From NCBI GenBank assembly GCA_001599975.1, contig BCIO01000002.1, positions 3,917,883 to 3,981,882 on the forward strand: DNA of 64,000 nucleotides. Direction: 5' to 3'. Position 1 is the first letter of the stretch. Every line of letters starts with the position of its first letter. This document shows positions 33,677 to 43,195 of the stretch, one piece after another. The notes under the pieces were generated by a model. The model saw only the letters and a list, made by a program, of their open reading frames with translations. It did no database searches and was not told where the DNA came from. The stretch comes from Cystobasidiopsis lactophilus. Its lineage: Eukaryota > Basidiomycota > Agaricostilbomycetes > Agaricostilbales > Chionosphaeraceae. Both the position numbers and the translations under genes were made by a program.

Positions 33677-34284
33677 GTTCGTCCGCGTACTGCCCTATCA
33701 ACTTTGAAAGAGAAGCTGATTTGACATGCGTGTTCGTACAGTGTCGCCCTTGGCCTTTGGCTCTCTACCACCCGGTTCTGCGGTCGTTTCAAGCTGTCAA
33801 AAAGAGGTTTTGGAGGAGGTTGGTCGATGCCCTTACACTTCATCAGTTCCCAGAATGGTTCTGATTCTTCAGGTCTCTCGATGACCATCAGCCTAGATGC
33901 GAACTACAACTTCCTCAGCTCTTGCCCCTTTTCAAAGCTTGTGGAGTCGCGATTCAACGGAGGTTGGTCAGACCACTACCTTATCAGTCTTGTTCGACGC
34001 TGATGGGAGGCGGTGTACCAACAGTGGCAAATTTGGCGCTTCGGCCATGGACCTCGGCTTCGTCTCTCTTCCATGCTAAGGGTTCGTCCGGCCCTACCAT
34101 ATCATCTTCATCGAGGAGCTGATATGCTGTTTGATTCACGAACAGCTCCACCAGCCACTTGTGCCTTCGAAAGACTCTTCCAACCCAATCTCAGTCATTT
34201 CTTGCCGGGTTCGTTCACTGCCATACCTCATCATCTTTCCAAAAGCTGATGTACTCGGTAACGTGACGAACAGGTCGTTTTTAG
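33559..34284 (+). CDS. Candidate multi-intron gene of unknown product (5' end unknown)
   Basis: Splicing out five successive array members (33677-33741 to 34209-34273) leaves about 137 codons in one open frame through six exons, ending at TAG 34284. Every exon phase agrees: leftovers of 2, 1, 1, 1 and 1 bases, giving S, G, V, A and G at the joins. Sample segments are VALGLWLSTTRF, SMTISLDANYNFLSSC and FERLFQPNLSHFLP. The agreement of five independent joins supports real splicing. No start codon is found in this frame upstream and no domain is recognised, so the gene may begin farther upstream or be a fragment. Confidence 0.4.
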
Positions 34285-35119
34285 AAAAGTACTTCATCTC
34301 TTCCTCTTCCCCTTGTACACGGCTTCTCTTTCCTAGTGCCACGAAGGTCTCTAGCCTTTCTCCCTTTTGAAATCTTCTCTAACTCTCTTCTTTTGCCCCA
34401 TTTGTCACCTTTTGATCTAGCTCACTCCACTTAGGAGGTGGTTCGGTCCGAGAGGTAGGTGCGAGAACCCACTCGATTATTCCCTCAAGACTGATTGAGT
34501 CGCCTCTTCCCTTACAGCTTTCAGATTGATCCTGTTGCGTAACCCATGCTGCGGGCGGGCGATAAGGCACGAGCTAGTTTGGGGAGTCTGGTGAGTGGCA
34601 ACTTGTCTGCTTCATCAGTCAGAATCGAGCTGATGGCTCTATTTGGTGGCACTACAGAAGGACTCCTTTTAAACTCTACTAAGAGGTGCGTTGCGCTGCT
34701 ACCACATCGTTGTCACCTTGTCTGATTGGCCAAGCGTCAACCTGCACAGGCTCTCCCGGAACCACCGCGCATGCTTCCCTCGGCCAGCTTCCAACCCATT
34801 GAATTAGACTCAGTAGTGTCTTGCAAGTTTGTTTTCTGCTTTGGCGAAGTTGCAACCTGAGGTCTCGCCACTTGAGTCGCGCCACCCGCAGGCTGCGCGC
34901 TGACGCGATTCTTGCTGAGCCTCGCTCTGTTCTCTCAAACGGAGCCTGGGCTGTCTTCATCTACGTCGATTTGAAAGCTTGCTGCGCGCTATTGAGACTG
35001 GACTTGTGATGTGGTCCGGGACCGCCACCGACAGCTCGCAAATTGCGTCAGGCATGAAGGAAGCCTGCACTGCTTGACTCCGCGCCACCAGGTCCTCTCT
35101 CTCCGCGTCCTTTTCCAAA
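34285..35119. other. Interval with two more array introns, no clear gene
   Basis: Contains array members 34591-34657 and 34686-34749 and an ordinary-looking intron (34453-34519, GTAGGT...TTACAG). Exons around these are open only over short distances. The rest is the upstream region of the gene at 35120. Confidence 0.4.
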
Positions 35120-36175
35120 ATGCTTGATGTCTTGAATCGCGGGCCACGCGAGCGCTTCGCCAACCTCAAAATCAAAGCGGCCAATCTCCTCAGTTCGGAT
35201 CCGAAGGGAGATTTCGAGGAGCTGAAGAGTTCGCCTGATGAGATGCCAGCCTTGACCCCTGTCCAAGTTCAAAGGGCTTTGGTGATTCTGGATGGGATCT
35301 TGGGCGCTCTGATGAGCTCGGCCGAACATGTTTTGCGCGACAAGCAAGACCAACTGTGTCGGATGGCCCACGTCCCAATCGGGTCCGACCCTCCTCGCTT
35401 CGCGCAGAGCAACTCAATGCAGGCGCAATTGCAGTACCATCGGATTCGAAAAGGCGCACGGATTGTGAGGGCCTACTGGTCCAACCTGCACTTCGGTCGA
35501 CTGCTCGTCCAACAAGCGCGCTTGTTGTCTGACCCTTACGAGCACGCTATGTTCGCCCTCACAGACCAGCAATGCGTCTTTGGCAGCATTTTGATGGCTG
35601 TCGATGAGGCCAGTCAAACTCGCAAACAAGGTTCCACTGATGAGCGCAAGTTTCACTTTCGCCTTTGCGCGGCAACCACTCACAAGTCTAGTCCAGTCTG
35701 GAATACCTTGGCAGCTCTTACGTTCCTGGTCAGAATGCCGACGCTGTCCACAGGAAAGGTCATGAGGCATGTGCAGTTGCCCTCCTCCTCCTCTTGTTCG
35801 ATGCCTGAACGACGCTGGTGATGTGCAGATCTCAGACCACATCTACGACGTTTCGCGGCGCCTATGGGTCCCAGAGTACACGCGGAGGTTTTGGGTGTGC
35901 TACGCGCTGGGCAAGGTTAACCTCTGTCGGGCGGTGGTGGCCAGGCCTGGCTTTCAAAGGGCAGCCCGGTGGGGAACGTACGGAAAAAAGTGCGACCTCA
36001 TCAAGAACTCGCTCACTGTCCTCGACTCGAACTTTGCCGAGTGGGTAAGCGGGGTTTTCTTATCTGACACTGCGAGGCGCCAAGGCAGCGAGTTCACTGA
36101 GTTGTCCAGGAAGCAGCCAAGAAGAGTGCAAGAAAGGTCCTCACATCTGCAGAGCAGTCCGGCTCGACCGTGTAA
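35120..36175 (+). pseudogene. Unknown-family paralogue A, probably decayed
   Basis: ATG 35120 opens exon 1 (to about 35645), encoding LVILDGILGALMSSAEHVL and YEHAMFALTDQQCVFGSIL, then VDEASQTRKQGSTDE. The 3' part gives VPEYTRRFWVCYALGKVNL, CRAVVARPGF and, after an intron (GTAAGC...GTCCAG), EAAKKSARKVLTSAEQSG before TAA 36175. Each block has a counterpart in paralogue B (39034-40283). In the middle, the stretch matching B is readable as LEYLGSSYVPGQNADAV ... VALLLLLFDA but lies in a different frame from both neighbours, and no splice site resolves it. Either the gene is disabled by two frame breaks or the sequence has errors. No domain is recognised. Confidence 0.5.
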
Positions 36176-38105
36176 TCCTGTTCAATGGCTTCTGCGAGCC
36201 ATGCAGGCACGAGGACTTGGTGAGAGCCTGCGTTCGCCCCGTCAGCCGAAATGCCTGCTCCCAAAACGGGCTTCCTGTTCCCGTTTCACCACCTTTTCGA
36301 CTTCATTTTGTGCTTTTGGGAATGTGGCCAGGCTGCTTTGTGGCCTCTCAGCTTAAAGCGCGAGGGGGTGCGTCCTGCCGCAAAATCTCGGGCCGAGGCG
36401 ACTGACCGCGCTTTGCGCTTTGCAGCGTCTGTGAGGCTTCTTTCTCTTGCGCTTCCCTCTTCTCCTGCCTTCCGCACCCCTCTCGCCTTGCCTTGTTGCC
36501 CGCACGAGATGCGACGTGTGACTTACCGATTCTGACTTTGACCCTACCCTCGGTTAGCTCGCAGTCGGCCTGCAAGTCAACAGCTCTGCCACGACCTTAC
36601 ACCCGACCGTCTCGAAGGTGCGCGTAGCCTGGCCAGTCCGAGCCAGGGTTGCACGTTGAAAGAGTAAACCACCTCGTGAGAGACTCCAGCTGAAACTTCC
36701 CTCTCTTTCCTCCGTCTCTTGCACTCTTCATTTGCGTCATACAAGAACTTCGAAATGACACTTTGACTGCACAGATTCGTGCTCATTGACTTCGCTCGAC
36801 TAACATCGTCAAGAGCCGACTTGTTCTCACCGGTTGGCCACGGGCAGTTGAATGTCTCTGAAGTGGGGCAAAGGCGGCAAGAGACGCTCTGTGGCCCTTC
36901 GCAAGAGCTAGTCGCTCGGCAGCGCATGTCTGTTTGCGCCTTAGCACATTTGTAGAGAGCGAGGCCTTCACGCCGCTGGTGGCAAACCTTTGTAAACCTT
37001 CGACTATCGATCGCGCTCTAGGGCAGTCTTATTGGAGCTATTCCAACAGTTTCTGCTGAGGAATGAGTGTAAAATGAGATCCAAAAGCAGCCACCCGCCA
37101 CCAACTCTCGCCCGCGCGCAAATCCGTCCTTGTCCGCTGGCCAAGCCCTGCTCAATCCTTTCATTGCCCGTCGCGCCTTCCGTTGGTTTAGGCTGTTATA
37201 AAAAGCTGGCTGAATCCCCAAAGAACGCTTCCGGTGCGATTGTAGCTCATCCGTCGCGTGGGCGGCCGCGGCCACTGTTGATGCTTCGGTGTCAATTGAC
37301 CTCTTTGCCTTCGTTCTTGGGGTAAAATTCAGCATCTTATGGTGCTTAGCGAAAGACATTGTGGCGATGTCCTTCGACAACAAAGCTCGTTGACGCTCTT
37401 TGGCTGATTGACCTCCCTTTCGCCTATTTTCGGTCTCGCTGAATCCCTTCCTTGCTGCGGTTTTGAGGTCCTCAATCAATGATATGCGTCTTTGAGCAAA
37501 GCCTTGCGGAGGAGTCTAAAGGTGTGTCGGGTTCTAGAGGTGAAGACTGCATCGCAAGCTAGTTCGCTGGTCGTATTGCTGTGGACGTCGCTTCGCCCTC
37601 GCGTCATGTACTCAGAACCACTTTCTTTTGCTCAGTTACTTGCCTGGCTATGACTCATGTCGCTGCTGGAATCGTTCAAGCAGACCTTGGTTTGCGGCCA
37701 AGCGCTTTGCCATCTTCGCAGCCCGAACAGGTCTCGGCTATCGTTCCCTGCTCCTAAACATGCTCTGATGGGCCTACTGAAGCCTCTGTACTATCTTATT
37801 GCTGGAATCATGACTTCGTCAATGCCGCTTATGCTTCAAAGTGCCTGCGCCTTGTTTGGTTCGATCTAGCTTCTCTTTTTCACATTCGCCTTCTTATTTC
37901 GCGGTCTTTCTATATCTTTATCATGCTCAAATGCTTCATCTAAGTATGCTTATTGCTTAAAGAATGCCATATGAAAATGAAAGATTGAATGGAAGGCCCA
38001 TGTGTTCTTTCTTCTTTTGTGACCTGTTCATAAACAAGTTACGCCAGTGTCACTTCCAACGTACGAGTAACGGAGTTAAACCAATTTCGGTAACACTTGT
38101 TAAGT

Positions 38106-38185
38106 GGCAAGCTATTAGAGCGGCCACTGGGTAACAGTAAGTTTTCCATTAGAACCTAAGACGAGAGCGTCTCTAATAGTTTGCC
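38106..38185. repeat. Small inverted repeat
   Basis: GGCAAGCTATTAGAG (38106-38120) and CTCTAATAGTTTGCC (38171-38185) are complementary over 15 bases with one mismatch, and the match continues outward (TTAAGT against ACTTA) with one extra base. The 50-base interior has no coding frame. It could be a MITE-like remnant or a transcript hairpin. Confidence 0.65.
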
Positions 38186-38470
38186 GACTTACAGCTGCCT
38201 ACGCGCCTTTTCAAAAGGTATTAGGTTCAACACGCAGAACGAGCGTGCGGGATGCCCGGTGGTCAGAAATCATCCACATTTTTTTTGTCGCCGAGTGCCA
38301 ATGTTGTTGTTGTCGGAGATGGAAGTGTTTGCCCTCTTTTTTTTTGCTGCTGTTCGCCCTTCAGGCACGGCCTATCGTTTTAAGATGCTCAACTAGACAC
38401 CCCGTCTTCCCGTCCTGGCCCCAAACAGTCGGATTCCACGCCACGAACAACAGACCAGAGCAGAAGGGGA

Positions 38471-38479
38471 GGTGGCAAA
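38471..38479 (+). promoter_or_regulatory. PACE-like motif GGTGGCAAA
   Basis: Exact 9-mer. A second copy in the opposite orientation lies at 38612-38620. Both are upstream of paralogue B. Confidence 0.35.
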
Positions 38480-39033
38480 TGGGCAGGGTCATGCAACTTT
38501 CTTGCCTGACAGCGTCTCGTTCAAGCATATTATTGTATTTCTGATCTTCCATGAAATCTAGACCTCTATTTTCCCCTCGCCATCACAGATTGGGCCGTGT
38601 CGCCGCCAAAATTTGCCACCGGGGCCTGTGACCTGGCAAAATTCAACTTTGGCTGACAGCCACCATCTTGCCGCCTTTTCGAGCGTGCTGAGCCCACAGA
38701 TCATACATTTAGACTTCAAACTGCTTGCTACACTGCCAGAGCAAGGGCTTTTGGAGTCTCTCGATCCTGTTCTGCCACTGAGCGTCTTTGTCCGCTGCCA
38801 GACAATCGAATGAAACTGCCCAGAGACGCTTCTTACTTAGATCCTCTTGCTCTTGACATGTTTGCAGACTGCTATATAGCCCTCCGACTTGGCAGACCAC
38901 GGATGAGCCCGCCTCATTTTCTGCGCCAGCGTAAAAATGCCGCCTTGGTAAAGCGCCTTGTTGCGCGACTGTGGCTGTCTCTTTGCTCCCTCGCGTGAAA
39001 GTACTCGTTAAGACATGAGAGTTATCGGAGCCG

Positions 39034-40283
39034 TTGGGTTTGCGTCATCGAGGTTTGGCTCATCCAAAGCTTGAAACTCTGGCATCGTGGACTCAAAGGA
39101 CCTCAGACCACCCCGCTCTTCTGGCTGGCACCAATTTTGCACCTTGCACTTTAACACCGTCGTTATTGAACACGTCTGGTTTACTTGATCACTGGCGTGG
39201 TGGCCTCGTGGGCAAGCTCAAGAGACAGGCGGCCGCGCCCAGCAAGTCAGACTCGACCGAGAAGCCCGGCAAATCCCTCTCGGCCACGCAGCCTTTGGAT
39301 TCTACTCAGGTCATTCGAGCTTTGGCAAGGCTAGATGGCCTTCTGGTGCCCTTCATCTGCGCTTCGGCTGATGTCTGCAACGACAAGTTTGCGGACATCC
39401 GCCAAGTGTTGGGTCAGCCGTATAGCCAAGCGATTCCCACTTATCCGACTTACATGTCGCTGCAAACTTCGGTCGAGTTGAGCAAGATTTGGAAGCCCGC
39501 GATGATCGTCTGGGAATACTACAACGTCCTAGATGGATCCCGTGCCCTCTTCCAGCGAGCAAGCTCTCGGCCCGATCCATACCAGCATGCCATTGTGGCG
39601 CTCACACTTCGACAAAGCGCGTTCGGTACAATTTTGAAGGCTATTGACGAGGCGAGCGGCATGATCAAGCAAGGCTCGACCGAGGAGTGTGAGTTTTCCT
39701 TCTTCGCAACCACGGTCGTTGATCCATCCGGCTGAGCTGATTCGCAGTGGCTCATTGGATTCTGGAATACTTGAGCGATCCCTCCAACCCTGTCCCTTCG
39801 GACAACGACCTCTACAAGAAAGTTCATCAAGTGATCCGCCTTTTCGCTGCATTCTTTTTCAATCCACTTATCAGAGATTATTGCTGGCAGATTTCGATCC
39901 ACATTTTCGACATTTCGTGCTTGGCATCGGACTCGAGCTTGGGAGGAGTTCCCGAGTACAAGTGGTGGATGCTTGAGGCCCGTGAAAAGGTCGACGTGTG
40001 CAGGGCAATCGTTGCTCGACCAGGCTTCATCAGTGCTCTCAAAGACAAGAAGAACAAGCGCAGGAATGCCGAGCTGGCCAAAGTTGCGCAGGTAGTCTTG
40101 AAGCAGAACTTGGTAGAACGGGTAAGTGCAGCAGTCGCCGTTGTCGAGTTCGGGGTCGGACGGGCTCATCATCTCTCCCAGAAAGCTGCTTTCGACGACA
40201 GGCAAGCCGAGTTGGAGGATGCGGCCAAGGCAGACCGCGATGGTAGGCTGGCAGACTACTCGGGCTCCCTGGGCACCGATTGA
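39034..40283 (+). CDS. Unknown-family paralogue B
   Basis: Three exons: up to 39688, 39748-40121 and 40182-40283 (GTGAGT...CGCAG and GTAAGT...CCCAG introns), ending at TGA 40283. Blocks shared with paralogue A are LARLDGLLVPFICASADV, YQHAIVALTLRQSAFGTIL, KAIDEASGMIKQGSTEE, VPEYKWWMLEAREKVDV and CRAIVARPGF. Between them B has an intact helical region (WILEYLSDPSNPVPSDND, then LFAAFFFNPLIRDYCW). The start is unresolved: the frame is open from 39034 but has no ATG before residue ~130, and the position matching A's ATG is TTA, so a 5' exon must lie upstream. The C-terminus is a charged helix. No known domain; soluble and mainly helical by composition. Confidence 0.65.
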
Positions 40284-40684
40284 TCGGCCACCTCCCTTGT
40301 GCCTTATAGGTCTTGTAGTGATGGGAATCTTAGGCAAATCCTTTCAATGCGAGACGGACAACCACTTTTGCCACCAGCTTGACCCTCCTCCGCCCAAAAT
40401 TTTGGCGGGCCACCTTCTTCCCGCTGCAGCGAGACCGGAATGTGAGTTGTCAACCTCCTATCACTTTTCCCTGCTCTCCCCTCGCCACACGACACCCTCC
40501 AAATGATTAGACTATCAAGCTGGCACCAGTCCTAAACCAATGTTGTGGACACCACTTCGCTCCGGGCCTTAATTTTTAATACGCAAAGGCTCATGATTCC
40601 GCTGCCTCTACGATTGCTGTTTGTTATATGCTGTGCGCACGATGCTGACGTCGTTTGCTGCTGCTTCGCGCCGCCCCCAAAAGA

Positions 40685-42415
40685 ATGCAGAAGGTCTGCC
40701 GCCGCTGCCACTCGACGCTGGCCTGCCTGCCTTTGCCGCGCTTCCAGGCTCCAGCTTCGAGCCTTGCCGTCCTGCAAGAGCCCAAGGAGTTCCACGAATG
40801 GCTGGTTGTAGGTGAGATCCCTCTCCAGGCTCCCTTGCTTTGCCTTGGCTGCGATGCTCAAAATTCTCGGGGGCCGCGCAGAGTAAAATCGCCAGAGCGA
40901 AGCGGCGCATCTTCTTTGGCGCTCTGTACATGGGCAAAGAGCAGACTAAGCTAGTGAGTGCAGCTTCACCCTCATTCGTTCGAGGGAATGAGGTTGAGGC
41001 ACGTCACACAGGTCGAGGCCATCCACCAGGCGCTCGCTGCCAACCCGAACCTCGAGTTCTTCTACCTAGCCGACCTACTGCGGTCCACCCGCGAAGCACC
41101 TGCCAACCCATGCTCAGCGGACCTGCTCGCCTCGCTCAAGTCCAGCTTCAAGGACCGCGTGCACGTTAGCTTTTACCACACCTCGGAGCTGACCGGCCTG
41201 GCCAAACGCTGGGTGCCCAGGCGGTTCGACGAGGGCTGGGGCTTGTGGCATGCCAAGCTGTACGGTGTGGATGACGACGTGCTCGTCTCAGGGTTCGTCC
41301 TTGGGCTTTTACCTCAGACTGGATCAGAAAATTTTACACGAGCGTCTGCACGGAACAGGGCCAATCTGAGCAATGACTACTTCACGAACCGGCAAGACCG
41401 CTATCTAGTGATCAAGGACCACCGGCCAGTGTCCGACTACCTGTTCAAGTTCCTGCGCACCGGCCAATCCGTCTCCTACTCGCTCTCACCCACTGCGGCC
41501 ATCTCCTGGCCTTCCTCTTCCTCCCAAGCTCCCGAGCCTACCTCTTCTCAAGCAACAGACCACAAGCTATCAGCAGGTCAACTCTTCAACCAACTCCAAG
41601 CCGATGCCCGGATGTCCACCACCACTTCAGACTCGAATCCGGATTCGACGAAAGGCGAGGTGGAGATCCGGCCGTTCTTGCAGATGGGTCATTATGGCAT
41701 TCGGGAAGAGACCGATCTGGTCGTGCCGTCACTGCTGGGGATGGGCAAGCAGAACGGGGTCGGGAGCGTGGATTGGACGAGCGGCTACTTTAGCTTGACC
41801 GAGACCAACCAAGCCCGGCTGCTGGATACTCAGGTGGATCACATCCGGGTCGTCTGCGCTGCTCCTCAGGTGGGTCGAGTTGCCACCTTCAGCCGCTTCG
41901 GTGGGCTGACCTCCGGCTTGTGTTTCACAGGCAAACGGCTTTTTTGAAAGCGCAGGCGTGAGCAAGTACATCCCGCCCGCCTACACTTTGGCCGAGAAAC
42001 GCTTCTACGACGAGGTGCAGCGGCGCAACTTGGGCAGCGTCGTCGAGCTCAAGGAGTGGAACAAGCCCGGGTGTACCTACCACGCCAAAGGTCCGTTTGA
42101 TGTCCCACTTGCAAGAATCGGTGGCTAAGGCGGAAGCGAACAGGCATCTGGCTGGCATCGCAAGATGAGCCTCACAAGCCTTTTGCCACCGTCATCGGCT
42201 CGTCCAACTATGGCCCGCGCTCTGGCTCTCGGGACATGGAGCTCAACCTCCTAGTGTCAACGACGAACGACGAGCTCAAGTCGCAACTGGGCAAGGAGGT
42301 GGCGCACATCCGCCAGTTCGCAGAGACAGTCACAGCGGAGACTTTTGCGCGGGAGGACAGACAGGTCGGCTGGGGAGTGGGATTGGCGGCCTGGGTTATC
42401 AAGGACATGCTATAA
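40685..42415 (+). CDS. PGS1: Phosphatidylglycerophosphate synthase (PLD type)
   Basis: Mitochondrial CDP-diacylglycerol:glycerol-3-phosphate 3-phosphatidyltransferase, the committed step of cardiolipin synthesis. The N-terminal block is PRFQAPASSLAVLQEPKEFH. A GTAGGT...GCGCAG intron joins it to SKIARAKRRIFFGALYMG. Both phospholipase-D active-site motifs are present: HAKLYGVDDDVLVSG (H-x-K-x4-D) near 41250, and YHAK|GIW followed by ATVIGSSNYGPRSGSRD near 42085-42240, interrupted by an intron. Stop TAA 42415. The ATG used is the first in frame; a slightly longer N-terminus for mitochondrial import may start near 40643 via an extra splice. A PACE-like motif lies at 40367. Confidence 0.9.
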
Positions 42416-42609
42416 CATCTTGACCCTTGTTGTCGGAACCTTTGGAGAGCCAGCCGATGAGTTTCCCACCCACGTCTGCCACCACGTCATCGAGTCTGGT
42501 CGTCTGCGCCTTTTGAGCCTTTCTTCTCGCACCGTCCAAGGTTCCTCTTCTAGATCTCAGATATGACGACTCTGTAAGATGCTGCCGCTATGAAAGACAG
42601 CCGAGCTCA

Positions 42610-43075
42610 ATGCCCGCTCCTGGCAGACCGGCTTCCATCGTGCAACTGGTTTCCACCCTCTTTCGCCTCGTCCTCAACCTCTTTGGCGATGTTCTAGGCT
42701 TCTTCAAGAACATCATCGGCTTCTTCACCGGCATCGTTTGGGCTTTCGTGACCTTCTTGCTCCGTGAGCAGCCCGCTTTGCCACGTCCTTCCGTTTTCGT
42801 CTGGCCTAAACAGGAGTGTTGCCGCTTTTGCAGAAAACGCGATTCTCATTGCTTTGGCTGGCGCCGGATACTATGGCTGGACTTATGTGCGTCGATCCCG
42901 AAGGTTCAAAGGGCCTCAGGCTGACAGAAATGGACAGCTCCAAGCCCAACAGAAGGAGACGGCTCTCAAGAGCAGGACCACCTCTGTCACTCCTCCGTCT
43001 ACCACGCCGGCTACCACTGCCACTCCCTCAGTCGCTGCTCCTGGCGTGACAGAGGCGCCCGCGGTGCCAGCTTAG
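42610..43075 (+). CDS. Small two-TM membrane protein
   Basis: Exon 1 from ATG 42610 is strongly hydrophobic (LVLNLFGDVLGFFKNIIGFF, then TGIVWAFVTFLL). A GTGAGC...TTGCAG intron of about 66 nt leads to a second helix (ILIALAGAGYYGWTYV) followed by a basic RRSRRFKGP and a Thr/Pro/Ala-rich tail, stop at 43075. I know no family. Length is roughly 130 residues. Confidence 0.6.
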
Positions 43076-43195
43076 TCAACATAGGACTTGGATTGCTTTC
43101 TTCGCTTGTAAAATTCCACTCCTGTCCTCCACGATTCTCCCAATTCTCCCGACACACGAACATGCAAAGCCCATTTTCCCTTTCCAAAGAAGCAC

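Larger units (their letters stand above)
32805..34749 (+). repeat. Array of 12 look-alike introns (introner-like)
   Basis: Twelve GT-AG segments of 54-73 nt share one layout. They lie at 32805-32869, 32907-32972, 33098-33169, 33323-33392, 33486-33558, 33677-33741, 33819-33872, 33963-34024, 34082-34145, 34209-34273, 34591-34657 and 34686-34749. Most start GTTCGT(C/T)C and end in a (C)GAACAG-type acceptor, so the first and last six bases are complementary. An inner pair, (C)ATCA(G/T) then (G)CTGAT(G), flanks an 11-20 nt loop, and CTGAT sits where a branch point is expected. Separating exons are about 37-154 nt, with one longer gap of 317 nt before the last two. The members are too regular to be ordinary unrelated introns. 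No transposon gene is present. Confidence 0.75.
36176..39033. other. Large gene-poor interval
   Basis: About 2.9 kb with no gene I can support. It holds PACE-like motifs at 36978-36986, 38471-38479 and 38612-38620 and an imperfect inverted repeat at 38106-38185. Minus-strand open stretches at 36577-36927 and 37018-37479 lack an ATG-led domain or splice logic and are not called. Confidence 0.5.

Noticed and set aside
32805-34749. Reading the array as a CRISPR or simple satellite
   Set aside because: The repeated parts are not identical units and are bounded by GT...AG with branch-point-like centres. Spacers are not of uniform length, and several keep an open frame when spliced.
37018-37479. 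154-codon minus-strand frame rich in Lys/Arg
   Set aside because: No ATG at the frame start, no domain, no supporting introns.
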